This document shows, piece after piece, positions 1-7,696 of a stretch of DNA of 15,988 bases (its first letter is position 1; every line of letters begins with the position of its first letter). Both the position numbers and the translations under genes were made by a program. Below the pieces are notes generated by a model. It made no database searches. It was not told the origin of the DNA and worked only from the letters and a program-made list of their open reading frames with translations. Location of the stretch: contig JBFKOL010000064.1 in assembly GCA_041628815.1 (NCBI GenBank), positions 1-15,988 of the forward strand, in the 5' to 3' direction. This DNA is from JBFKOL01 sp041628815 (GTDB lineage: Bacteria; Bacteroidota; Bacteroidia; Chitinophagales; Saprospiraceae).

Positions 1-183
1 CATGCCTGGCATCATAATATCGAGAATAATCAGTTCGGGTAAAAACTCTTTGGCCACTACAAGTGCCGAAGGGCCATCATTGGCTGTCTTTATGGTATAT
101 CCTTCCTTTTCAAGGTTGTAACTTAAAAATTCAAGGATGTCCTCCTCGTCGTCGACGATAAGTATTTTGACTTCGCGGTTCAA
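1..183 (-). CDS. Response regulator, receiver domain (partial, N-terminal 61 residues)
   Basis: This is the N-terminal part of a CheY-like receiver domain, cut by the left edge of the window. The reading frame shows the hydrophobic first strand KILIVDDEED with the acidic pair D11/D12, and then LIILDIMMPG with the phospho-acceptor D55. Such proteins are phosphorylated by a partner histidine kinase in the cytoplasm. Whether the C-terminus is an OmpR/PhoB-type DNA-binding domain cannot be seen. An in-frame TAA lies 12 bases upstream of the TTG at 181-183, and no ATG or GTG lies between. TTG is therefore the only conventional start, and no Shine-Dalgarno sequence precedes it. The gene lies 66 bases downstream of the DUF4296 gene on the same strand, so it could share that transcript or have its own promoter. 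Family assignment is firm; the start is less so. Confidence 0.88.
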   Translation of the reverse strand, partial: MNREVKILIVDDEEDILEFLSYNLEKEGYTIKTANDGPSALVVAKEFLPELIILDIMMPGM

Positions 184-249
184 AAAAAAGATTTATAGAT
201 CATTGATGCTGACCGTTATAAAAAAGCAATTGTTGTCATACTTCTAAGC

Positions 250-585
250 TCATTGCATTGACTCCAAATGCCTTACTACCTTTTCGGATACGTCTTTGTA
301 CCGCTCCAGGTCAATTTGATAAAGGTATAGGTTCGTATCGAGTTGATCTTGAGTGATATCGTGAATTTTAAGTAAACTTTGCGTTAAAACTTCTCTAATG
401 GAGTCCCGATAAATAGCCGGATACCTTCGGATGATTTGATCCGATATATTTAGATCCGCCAGGATTGCTACCATTTTTTCTTCTTCAATATGGATGTCTT
501 CACTTTTTCTACATCCCGTTGTTATTGTTAATAGGTAAACGGAACTAAGTAGGGAAAACAAAAAAACAGGGATTCTGGCACGCAT
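250..585 (-). CDS. Small DUF4296-type lipoprotein
   Basis: A 111-residue protein with an N-terminal signal segment (about residues 4-22) ending in ITTGC, which suggests lipidation at C25. The lipobox is imperfect because the -3 residue is T. The rest is charged and helical, with the pattern KMVAILADLNISDQ near residues 37-50 and a C-terminal YLYQIDLERYKDVSEKV stretch. This matches my recollection of the DUF4296 family of short Bacteroidota lipoproteins, whose function is unknown. It is expected in the cell envelope, facing the periplasm. It starts 13 bases after the sixA stop codon, so it is probably co-transcribed with sixA. The response regulator gene follows. I cannot assign a reaction or partner. 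Confidence 0.72.
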   Translation of the reverse strand: MRARIPVFLFSLLSSVYLLTITTGCRKSEDIHIEEEKMVAILADLNISDQIIRRYPAIYRDSIREVLTQSLLKIHDITQDQLDTNLYLYQIDLERYKDVSEKVVRHLESMQ

Positions 586-598
586 AAGCCATAGGGAT

Positions 599-1096
599 TT
601 AACGGGCTCCCAGGATCATCTTGGGATATATCAATTCTTCCACTTGCGTATTGTCGGGTTCGACATCGGCCCATTTATCCGCTGTACTGCTTAAAATGAA
701 CACACCACAGGTAGGAAGATTATCGATCGCCCTTTTGGCATAGTGATTATGGAGGTAGGTAAAAGCAGGGTTGTGTCCGAAGAAGATACACGAATCATGT
801 CGGTCATGTTGTTCGTGAATTAATTGTATCAATTCTGATGTGTGAGCGTGGTAAATTCTGGATTCAAGTATTGTTTCTTCAGCTCCTATGAGCTTCTGGA
901 ATTGTTTGGCAGTTTTTCTGGTGCGTTTAGCCGTACTTATTAGCCAAAGATCTATATGCTTTACGCGTCTCGCCAGCTCGGCAGCCATAATCGGTGCATC
1001 GCGCTTACCACGAGGATTGAGTGGCCGGTCATGGTCCGAAAGACTCAAATTCTCCCAACTAGATTTAGCATGTCGTACAAAATAAATTCTTTTCAC
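599..1096 (-). CDS. sixA: SixA-family phosphohistidine phosphatase
   Basis: A histidine phosphatase (phosphoglycerate-mutase superfamily) of 165 residues, the usual size for SixA. The phospho-accepting motif VRHAKS places the catalytic histidine at H9, and the second active-site histidine is H108 in FFGHNPAF. The segment DHDRPLNPRGKRDA and the STAKRTRKTA helix are also typical. E. coli SixA removes phosphate from the HPt domain of ArcB, so a role in phosphorelay or nitrogen-PTS dephosphorylation is plausible. GTG at 1094-1096 is chosen as start because the core family sequence (KRIYFVRHAKS) begins there. A TTG at 1144 would add 16 non-conserved residues and run through a perfect hairpin. A G-rich stretch (GGTGGGGA) precedes the GTG but sits very close to it. 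The gene heads a likely operon with the DUF4296 lipoprotein and the response regulator. Confidence 0.9.
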   Translation of the reverse strand: MKRIYFVRHAKSSWENLSLSDHDRPLNPRGKRDAPIMAAELARRVKHIDLWLISTAKRTRKTAKQFQKLIGAEETILESRIYHAHTSELIQLIHEQHDRHDSCIFFGHNPAFTYLHNHYAKRAIDNLPTCGVFILSSTADKWADVEPDNTQVEELIYPKMILGAR

Positions 1097-1113
1097 TCCC
1101 CACCATTTTATTA

Positions 1114-1135
1114 ACTTGCCAGGTTTCTGGCAAGT
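1114..1135. promoter_or_regulatory. Perfect 9-bp hairpin in the sixA/SWIM gap
   Basis: The arms ACTTGCCAG (1114-1122) and CTGGCAAGT (1127-1135) are exact reverse complements around the 4-base loop GTTT. The element sits 17 bases upstream of the sixA GTG, so it would fall in the sixA leader RNA. It has no T-tract on either strand, which argues against an intrinsic terminator. An operator or an RNA stem controlling sixA translation is more likely. The structure is seen directly; its role is inferred. Confidence 0.6.
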
Positions 1136-1214
1136 CCCGGTCAATGTAATACAAAATCACTAAAAAATCATAAGTACAATCGTACTCAAGGGAAAAAATA
1201 TCACGTTCATCGAG

Positions 1215-2804
1215 ATGGATCTTGAAGAAGAAATGATTCTGGCAGCGGAATCCCTCATGGATCAGAACGCTATTAGCGGCCGAGAGAAGGGGCATTCAGG
1301 AAAATGGGATCTATGGGTCCGCGATGGAACTTTTCATTTTCAGACTGAAATCCTGCTACAGGAAGAAATCATTCAAAACTACAGATGCAATTGTACCTTT
1401 TTCAATCAAAACAGGATTTGTGGGCACGTTTCGGGTGCTTTGTATTATGTAAGGGCACATCGACAACAGGAAAAGTCAGGACATGAAGATAAACCCAAAA
1501 GGTCATCTGCGCGGCATTTCGCGTCTTTGTTGGATAGCATTGATCCCGAAGAAATTAAGGATTTCATCAGGGATCATGCCAGATCTGATCAATGGTTCAA
1601 AATGAAAATCCAGGCCAGGTTTTATGACAAGAAAAACCTGGACGAAAAAGAATCATTTCTCGAAAGCCTGTTTCCCGTTGTAACACAGACCAAGTCCAGA
1701 AAGCCCACTAAGAAAATCAGTGCTTTTGTTAAAATTTGCGGTGAACTTCTGGATTGCTTCAAGTCCTACATCCAACAGAACGATTTCATCGAGGCCTATC
1801 GGTTGATTTTCGGGATGGTCAAAAAATCGTTCTATATCAAATTTCATTACGGACCTTCCAGAGACCATTTTATTGAAAACCACGAAAATCTCCTCAAAAA
1901 TTTCCATGAAACTATAGATCTTATTGAAGCACCAGAATTCCGACAATCAGTCCTCAAGGATTTGGCAGACTTTCTGTCTTCTTCTTACATTACCTTGCAT
2001 TCGGCAAATGAAAGGGGCCTATGGGTACAACTCATCAAGACCTCTGATGACAAGGACTTGTTGCTTACCGTCAACCAGAAGTTTTTAAGTCCTCCCATTG
2101 GTGATCGGGCGACTTATTATTTTATGCTTGCCAACGAACTTATACTTCTCGATGAAATCAGTCGAAAAGATGCAATTCGAAGCCTGTCAGGTCAGGAAAT
2201 GTACCGAGTAGTTCATCATCTCATCGAAATGAACTGGTCATCTGAGGCCAACGCTTGCCTCCGAGAGATCGTCATGTTGTACCGCTTAAATTATCCCATT
2301 TTGATGCAAATCCTTAACAACATCAACCGGGATAGCGTTGATGACGAACTTGAAAAACGATTGTTGGATTATTTTGAAAAATTCAAAGAATCATCTCTCA
2401 TTCGATATTTGGCGGAATATACCGGTTTGGACTATAAGCGTTTCACCCAGACAGATACAGCAAAGCTGTTGAAAACAGACTGGATTTTACATATTCAGGT
2501 TTTGATGGCCTTCGATCTTCACGAAAAAGCCTTCGACCTGCTGGAAGAGCATGCAGATATATCTTCGCTGAAGAGATTTGACCGTGAGTTGGCAATTCAT
2601 CTACCCGATCGCATGGCCTTGCTGTACCTTGCTTTGTCAAAAACATATTTGCAGCAACACTTTGGCTCGCAGGCAAGGGGTTTCGTTAGGGACCTGAGGA
2701 ACCATCTCGGCCAGATACTTGACAGAAGTGCTTACCGGATATGGGAAGAAGGCATACAAGACCTTCTGAGCAACAGAAGACCTTCAAAAACTCATAGGAT
2801 ATAA
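1215..2804 (+). CDS. SWIM zinc-finger protein with helical C-terminal region
   Basis: A 529-residue protein with one clear motif near its N-terminus: C58-x-C60 then C69-x-H71 (YRCNC...ICGH), the CxCxnCxH pattern of SWIM zinc fingers. SWIM domains bind nucleic acid or protein. In bacteria they often accompany SNF2-type helicases or occur alone. The remaining 450 residues are rich in Leu, Glu, Lys and aromatic residues in helix-like blocks, with no catalytic motif I recognise; they probably form a helical-repeat scaffold. There is no signal peptide, so it should be cytoplasmic. The ATG at 1215 is the first conventional start after an in-frame stop at 1161-1163. No clear ribosome binding site precedes it. 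It is transcribed divergently from sixA, and no helicase gene is adjacent. SWIM assignment is confident; function is unknown. Confidence 0.82.
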   Translation: MDLEEEMILAAESLMDQNAISGREKGHSGKWDLWVRDGTFHFQTEILLQEEIIQNYRCNCTFFNQNRICGHVSGALYYVRAHRQQEKSGHEDKPKRSSARHFASLLDSIDPEEIKDFIRDHARSDQWFKMKIQARFYDKKNLDEKESFLESLFPVVTQTKSRKPTKKISAFVKICGELLDCFKSYIQQNDFIEAYRLIFGMVKKSFYIKFHYGPSRDHFIENHENLLKNFHETIDLIEAPEFRQSVLKDLADFLSSSYITLHSANERGLWVQLIKTSDDKDLLLTVNQKFLSPPIGDRATYYFMLANELILLDEISRKDAIRSLSGQEMYRVVHHLIEMNWSSEANACLREIVMLYRLNYPILMQILNNINRDSVDDELEKRLLDYFEKFKESSLIRYLAEYTGLDYKRFTQTDTAKLLKTDWILHIQVLMAFDLHEKAFDLLEEHADISSLKRFDRELAIHLPDRMALLYLALSKTYLQQHFGSQARGFVRDLRNHLGQILDRSAYRIWEEGIQDLLSNRRPSKTHRI

Positions 2805-2942
2805 TTCTAAATCTAATGAGAAATTAAAATAATATTTGTTCACAAGTCTTAGATAATTAATCCGGCGGAATATTATACTTTCGTGTGGTGTTGTAAAAAC
2901 TGGCTTTTCTGATAGCGTATGGGTTTTCATAAAGAACCAATT

Positions 2943-3605
2943 ATGATCAATGCTTGCATTTTTGACCTCGATGGAGTTATCGTAGATACGGCAAAGTATC
3001 ACTATGAAGCGTGGCGTCGTTTAGCCATGCTTTTTGATTATGATTTCACGAAAGAGGAAAATGAAAAACTAAAAGGTGTCAGTCGAATTGAATCTCTGGA
3101 GAGACTTTTACAACTGGCCGGGTTGGAGTTGAGCGAACAGGATAAAAAGAAATATTGTGCAACAAAAAATTCATGGTACTTGAAAATGGTGGCTTCGATG
3201 GATACCGCCGAAATTCTTCCAGGTGTAACAAAATTTCTCGCTGACGTAAAGGTTCAAGGAATCAAAACCGCTATCGGTTCGGCCAGTAAAAATGCAGGTA
3301 CTATTCTCAAGAGGATAGGGTTGTACGGTGAATTTGATGTTATTGTGGATGGAAACATGGTCCTTAACAGCAAACCCGATCCTGAGGTGTTTTTGACAGG
3401 GGCAAAACGCATGTCGGTATTGCCTCAAGAAACCATTGTTTTTGAAGATTCTGAAAAAGGGCTTATAGCTGCACAAAAAGGCGGATTCATCGCTGTTGGC
3501 GTCGGAGGGGAAAATTTGAGAGAATATGCAAATTTGGTAATTCCGGGTTTTATAAATCTGAGCTGGCAAAAACTTCTTAAAAACATCGAAATAGTTGAAG
3601 TTTAA
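2943..3605 (+). CDS. pgmB: Beta-phosphoglucomutase
   Basis: A HAD-superfamily enzyme converting beta-D-glucose-1-phosphate to glucose-6-phosphate (EC 5.4.2.6) in the cytoplasm. The motif FDLDGVIVDTAKYHYEAWR puts the nucleophile at D8 and the acid/base at D10, the same numbering as the Lactococcus lactis enzyme. Also present are the cap-domain GVSRIESL, the phosphate-binding GSASKN (residues 112-117), K144 in SKPDPEVF and the metal-binding E168/D169 in FEDSEKG. With 220 residues it has the family's usual length. An ATG at 2919 would add 8 residues, but the ATG at 2943 fits the family's usual N-terminus. A possible Bacteroidota -7 element (TACTTTCG, 2876-2883, one mismatch to TAnnTTTG) lies upstream without a convincing -33 box. 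Maltose phosphorylase, which makes its substrate, follows directly. Confidence 0.94.
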   Translation: MINACIFDLDGVIVDTAKYHYEAWRRLAMLFDYDFTKEENEKLKGVSRIESLERLLQLAGLELSEQDKKKYCATKNSWYLKMVASMDTAEILPGVTKFLADVKVQGIKTAIGSASKNAGTILKRIGLYGEFDVIVDGNMVLNSKPDPEVFLTGAKRMSVLPQETIVFEDSEKGLIAAQKGGFIAVGVGGENLREYANLVIPGFINLSWQKLLKNIEIVEV

Positions 3606-3611
3606 ACTTCA
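3596..3611. repeat. 16-bp perfect palindrome over the pgmB stop codon
   Basis: TGAAGTTTAAACTTCA is its own reverse complement and includes the pgmB TAA at 3603-3605. As RNA it could fold into a short stem, or as DNA serve as a dimer-binding site. The same half-sites (TGAAGT, ACTTCA) recur in an inverted repeat upstream of the transporter gene at 9206-9230. Chance cannot be excluded. Confidence 0.45.
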
Positions 3612-3642
3612 GCTCTAAGAGTAAATTCCGCTAGAAAGTAAA

Positions 3643-3675
3643 ACTTCTGTAGGTACGGAAGTCTTCATTTTTTTT
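3643..3675 (+). terminator. Intrinsic-terminator-like hairpin between pgmB and malP
   Basis: The arms ACTTCTG (3643-3649) and CGGAAGT (3656-3662) pair over 7 positions with one G-U pair around a 6-base loop. Five bases later comes a run of eight T (3668-3675). This is the layout of a rho-independent terminator for pgmB. Only 28 bases then remain before the malP ATG, and I find no promoter match there. The element may therefore act as a partial terminator inside an operon, lowering malP and amylase expression relative to pgmB. Confidence 0.55.
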
Positions 3676-3703
3676 AAGTTAGCTTACAGCAAAACTCGCG
3701 TTG

Positions 3704-6025
3704 ATGAAAGATTACATCGTTGCTGACAAGTGGAAGATCATCGAAAATCACTTCGATCCTCATTTACAGATGAATTCAGAAAGTTTGTTCAGTATTGGTA
3801 ATGGTCGAATGGGTCAAAGGGCCAACTTTGAAGAGACCTATTCCGGACCGTCACTAAGGGGAAGTTACATTGCCGGAGTCTATTACCCGGACAAAACAAG
3901 AGTGGGTTGGTGGAAGAATGGATACCCGGAATATTTTGCTAAGGTGTTGAACTCGGTAAACTGGATAGGTATCGAATTAAAGATCAACGGGGAGATAGTA
4001 GACCTCTATACTTGTAAGGTAATTGATTTTAAGAGAGAACTGGACATGAAATCAGGGTTGCTGAAACGTTCGGTAACGATAAAATTGAAAAAGGATCGCG
4101 TGGTCGAGATTCGGTGCGAACGATTTTATTCCATGGCACAGAAGGATCTATGTCTGATGCAGTACAGGGTGCAGCCGGTTAACTTTAATGCCAAGGTGAA
4201 TATTTCTTGGTACCTGGACACCAATGTGTTGAATTCTGATGCCAACTACCAGGAAGATTTTTGGAAAAACAGAAAGCAAGGAATCAAAAAAAAGAAGGCA
4301 TGGGTAATGGCAACGACCAGGAAAACTGGTTTTACGGTTTGTGCCGCAATGCGCCAGGAATTGCATACCGACAACGCCTCTGAAATGGTAGTTTCTGAGC
4401 GCATGCGTGAAGGCCGTATCGAACGTGCTGCCAGTACGACCGTGACACAGGGAGGTTTTATCTCCCTTAAAAAATATGTTTCTATCGCTTCGACATTCTA
4501 TCATCGTGAAGAAGAACTGGTAGGTGTCACCACAGCAAGTGCCAAGACGGCTATGAAAGATGGATTCAAAAAAATTCGCAAAGCTCAAGCAAGGACATGG
4601 GGCGACATATGGAAACGTTGCGATGTTGAGATCCTCGGAGATGTAAAAGCCCAGCAAGGCATTCGTTTTAACATATTCCAGATGATTCAGACTTATACGG
4701 GCGATGATCCCCGTTTAAATATAGGACCTAAAGGATTTACCGGAGAAAAATATGGTGGAAGCACCTACTGGGATACAGAGGCTTATTGCCTTCCTTTTTA
4801 CATGAGCACAACTGATCCTTCCGTTGGCAGAAACTTGTTGATTTATCGCTACAATCACCTTGAAAAGGCCATAGAAAATGCTTCTAAACTCGGATTTTCT
4901 GGGGGTGCCGCATTGTATCCAATGGTAACCATGAATGGTGAAGAATGTCATAATGAGTGGGAGATAACTTTTGAGGAAATCCATCGCAATGGCGCCATTG
5001 CCTATGCTATTCACGATTACATCCGTTACACGGGGGACAAAGAGTATCTGGTGGATTACGGGCTTGAAGTACTTATAGCCATAGCACGGTTTTGGGCACA
5101 ACGCGTACATGTTAGCCCTCGTAAAAGAAAATACGTGATGCACGGCGTAACAGGGCCCAACGAATATGAAAACAATGTTAATAACAATTGGTATACGAAC
5201 TACATTGCGGCATGGTGTCTCCAATATGCAATTGCAGCTGCAAGATGGGTTGAAGAGAGAGACCCTCAAAAGTATACTTCACTTCGATCAAAAATAAATC
5301 TCGACGAGGAGAGTGAATTTTCACATTGGAATGAAATCGTGGAAGAAATGTATTATCCGGTCGATGAGTCCCGCGGAATCTTTTTACAAAATGATGGATT
5401 TGAGGACAAAGAAGATCTCACCGTAAAAGACCTCGACCATGCGGCCAGGCCTTTGAATCAAAATTGGTCTTGGGACCGCATCTTGCGTTCGCCCTTTATA
5501 AAGCAGGCCGACGTGTTGCAAGGTTTGTATTTCTTTGAAGAAGATTTCGGTATAGAAACGATTCGCCGGAATTTTGAATATTACGAACCAAAGACGGTAC
5601 ACGAATCTTCACTTTCGCCCTGTGTCCACTCCATTCTGGCAGCTCTAATTGGAAACGGCGAAAAGGCTTACGAAATGTATCTCCGGACCGCCCGCCTTGA
5701 CCTGGATGACTACAACAACGATACAGAGGATGGCTGTCACATCACGAGTATGGCAGGCACCTGGCTTTCCATCGTAAAAGGATTCGCTGGAATGCGAGTA
5801 CGTGATGGCGTGTTACATTTCAAACCTTTCATTCCTCCAGCTTGGGAAGCTTATGCCTTCAGGATATCTTTTCGAGGACAAATTCTCAGATTAGTAGTAG
5901 GTCAGGAAGAAGTCAAAGTTGAAAATCTTAATGATGGTCCTTTTTCAGTTGTTGTATTCGATGAATGCCAAAACATTGAAGGAAACGCTGACGCAACGGT
6001 TCGAGTGTCCCAACAGGTTGCCTAA
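3704..6025 (+). CDS. malP: Maltose phosphorylase (glycoside hydrolase family 65)
   Basis: A 773-residue cytoplasmic enzyme that splits maltose with inorganic phosphate into glucose and beta-D-glucose-1-phosphate (EC 2.4.1.8). The N-terminal beta-sandwich begins near residue 10 (FDPHLQMNSESLFSIGNG). The (alpha/alpha)6 barrel carries GGSTYWDTEAYCLPFY (residues 352-367) and the signature GVTGPNEYENNVNNNWYTN. The general acid in that signature is E487, the same number as in the Lactobacillus brevis enzyme as I recall it. The phosphate-site region KQADVLQG and HESSLSPCVHS follow. GPNEYENNVNNN favours maltose phosphorylase over trehalose or kojibiose phosphorylase, and the context agrees. The ATG at 3704 is chosen over the TTG at 3701. 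The gene lies downstream of pgmB and 12 bases before the amylase. Specificity is inferred from motif and neighbours. Confidence 0.93.
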   Translation: MKDYIVADKWKIIENHFDPHLQMNSESLFSIGNGRMGQRANFEETYSGPSLRGSYIAGVYYPDKTRVGWWKNGYPEYFAKVLNSVNWIGIELKINGEIVDLYTCKVIDFKRELDMKSGLLKRSVTIKLKKDRVVEIRCERFYSMAQKDLCLMQYRVQPVNFNAKVNISWYLDTNVLNSDANYQEDFWKNRKQGIKKKKAWVMATTRKTGFTVCAAMRQELHTDNASEMVVSERMREGRIERAASTTVTQGGFISLKKYVSIASTFYHREEELVGVTTASAKTAMKDGFKKIRKAQARTWGDIWKRCDVEILGDVKAQQGIRFNIFQMIQTYTGDDPRLNIGPKGFTGEKYGGSTYWDTEAYCLPFYMSTTDPSVGRNLLIYRYNHLEKAIENASKLGFSGGAALYPMVTMNGEECHNEWEITFEEIHRNGAIAYAIHDYIRYTGDKEYLVDYGLEVLIAIARFWAQRVHVSPRKRKYVMHGVTGPNEYENNVNNNWYTNYIAAWCLQYAIAAARWVEERDPQKYTSLRSKINLDEESEFSHWNEIVEEMYYPVDESRGIFLQNDGFEDKEDLTVKDLDHAARPLNQNWSWDRILRSPFIKQADVLQGLYFFEEDFGIETIRRNFEYYEPKTVHESSLSPCVHSILAALIGNGEKAYEMYLRTARLDLDDYNNDTEDGCHITSMAGTWLSIVKGFAGMRVRDGVLHFKPFIPPAWEAYAFRISFRGQILRLVVGQEEVKVENLNDGPFSVVVFDECQNIEGNADATVRVSQQVA

Positions 6026-6037
6026 AAACAATATTCT

Positions 6038-7696
6038 ATGTGTAATAAACTTTTGATCCTTCTTACAGTAGGACTCTTGTTGTCCTCATGTGACCAGGAT
6101 CCCGGGAATACAACAATACCTGGCTCAGACCAGCCATTTACTTGGAGTAATGCCACTATTTATTTCTTACTCACCGACAGGTTTTACAACGGTGACCCTT
6201 CCAATGACATCAATTTCGATAGGAAGACCGATGGTGCAGTTCTCCGCAATTTTGAAGGTGGGGATATCAAAGGGATCACCCAAAAAATTGAGGATGACTA
6301 TTTCACTGATCTCGGTGTCACGGCCATCTGGTTGACCCCACCGGTAGAACAGATTCATGGTCATACGGATGAGGGTACCGGGAAGACATATGGATACCAC
6401 GGGTACTGGACCAGAGATTGGACACAGATCGATCCCAATTTTGGAACATGGCAAGACTTGAGCAATATGGTGGAAGCTGCTCATTCTAAGGGAATCCGTG
6501 TCATCATGGATGTTGTATTGAATCATACCGGCCCTGTAACTTCTACCGACAGCCAGTGGCCAGATCAATGGGTTCGCACTGGACCCGCTTGTACATTTCG
6601 TGATTTTGAGACGACAGTGACTTGCACGTTGGTAGAAAATTTACCAGATATCCGCACTGAAAGCGATGACGACGTAAAGCTCCCTCACTTTCTTATAGAA
6701 AAATGGCGTTCTGAGGGCAGGCTTGAAAAAGAGTTGAACGAGTTGAATACATTTTTCGAATCGACCGGCTTTCCCCGTTCTCCAAGACACTATATTATGA
6801 AGTGGTTAATAGACTTCATAAAAAAATTGGGAATCGACGGTTACCGGATAGATACCGCAAAACACACAGAGCCCGAAGTATGGTCAGAACTCGAAAGTGT
6901 CGCTCGTGAAGCCTTCGAAAACTGGAAAAAGGAAAATCCAGAAAAGAAATTGGACGACAATCCATTTTTCATAATGGGAGAGGTCTACAACTATTTCATC
7001 CAACATGGAAGAACGTTTGATATGGGTGGTGGCGATACGATAGACTTTTTCGATTATGGCTACGATGGCTTGATCAATTTTGACCTGAAATCTTCTGCTG
7101 ACCGTGAATTGGAGGAAGTATTCAGTATGTATTCAGAATCACTGAATGGTGGCCCGCTCAATGGACTTGACGTTATCAACTACATTTCATCACACGACGA
7201 TGGCGCTCCCTATGACCTCGAAAGGAAAAAGACAGGAGAATCAGCATTGAGGCTCCTTTTGTCGCCCGGCATTTCCCAGATTTACTATGGAGACGAAACC
7301 GGAAGGCCTCTCAGGATTGAAGGAGCCAATGGGGATGCAAATCTCAGGTCGAACATGAATTGGTCAGATCTACAGGGAGAGGATAACTCAACAGAACAGC
7401 TTTTGGTTCATTGGCAAAAAATCGGACAATTCAGACGTGCCCATCCCTCAGTAGGAGCAGGACTCCATAAGATGCGTTCTAGAGAGCCCTATGTCTTCCA
7501 GAGGACATTGGATTGGAATGGCATCGAAGACAAGGTCATTGTCTCTATCGGGTTAAGCGATGGCATCGTCGAGGTGGGAGATATTTTTGAAGAAGGCAGT
7601 ACTGTATATGATTACTACAGCGGTCAAAGTGCTGTTGTCAGCGACGGAAAGGTGAACTTTGATCCTCGAGAAATCTTTCTGCTTGGTCAGCCTTGA
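6038..7696 (+). CDS. Lipoprotein alpha-amylase, GH13 (MalS-like)
   Basis: A 552-residue glycoside hydrolase family 13 enzyme with a lipoprotein signal (LLILLTVGLLLSSC, lipidated C18), so it acts in the periplasm or on the cell surface. The four GH13 regions are intact: D158-VVLNH; GYRIDTAKH with nucleophile D272; FIMGEV with acid/base E315; and YISSHD with D387. Stretches such as GYHGYWTRDWTQIDPNFG, WKKENPEKKLDDNPFFIMGE and VHWQKIGQFRRAHPSVGAG resemble E. coli periplasmic MalS, suggesting subfamily GH13_19; this is from memory. It would release maltose and short maltodextrins from alpha-glucans for import. It starts 12 bases after the maltose phosphorylase stop, so the two are likely co-transcribed. 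Its stop codon directly abuts that of the opposing M23 gene. Confidence 0.92.
   Translation: MCNKLLILLTVGLLLSSCDQDPGNTTIPGSDQPFTWSNATIYFLLTDRFYNGDPSNDINFDRKTDGAVLRNFEGGDIKGITQKIEDDYFTDLGVTAIWLTPPVEQIHGHTDEGTGKTYGYHGYWTRDWTQIDPNFGTWQDLSNMVEAAHSKGIRVIMDVVLNHTGPVTSTDSQWPDQWVRTGPACTFRDFETTVTCTLVENLPDIRTESDDDVKLPHFLIEKWRSEGRLEKELNELNTFFESTGFPRSPRHYIMKWLIDFIKKLGIDGYRIDTAKHTEPEVWSELESVAREAFENWKKENPEKKLDDNPFFIMGEVYNYFIQHGRTFDMGGGDTIDFFDYGYDGLINFDLKSSADRELEEVFSMYSESLNGGPLNGLDVINYISSHDDGAPYDLERKKTGESALRLLLSPGISQIYYGDETGRPLRIEGANGDANLRSNMNWSDLQGEDNSTEQLLVHWQKIGQFRRAHPSVGAGLHKMRSREPYVFQRTLDWNGIEDKVIVSIGLSDGIVEVGDIFEEGSTVYDYYSGQSAVVSDGKVNFDPREIFLLGQP

Noticed and set aside
1173..1186. AGTAC-AATC-GTACT inverted repeat before the SWIM gene
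   Set aside because: Short five-base arms; noted as a possible site but not distinguishable from chance.
2821..2883. Promoter for pgmB using TTTG at 2835 and TACTTTCG at 2876
   Set aside because: The spacing of 37 bases is about twice that of known Bacteroidota promoters, and the alternative TTAG at 2849 is a poor -33 box.
4148..5269. Two long minus-strand open frames opposite maltose phosphorylase
   Set aside because: They lie wholly within a strongly conserved coding sequence and their translations look random (many Cys, His and Phe, no domain).
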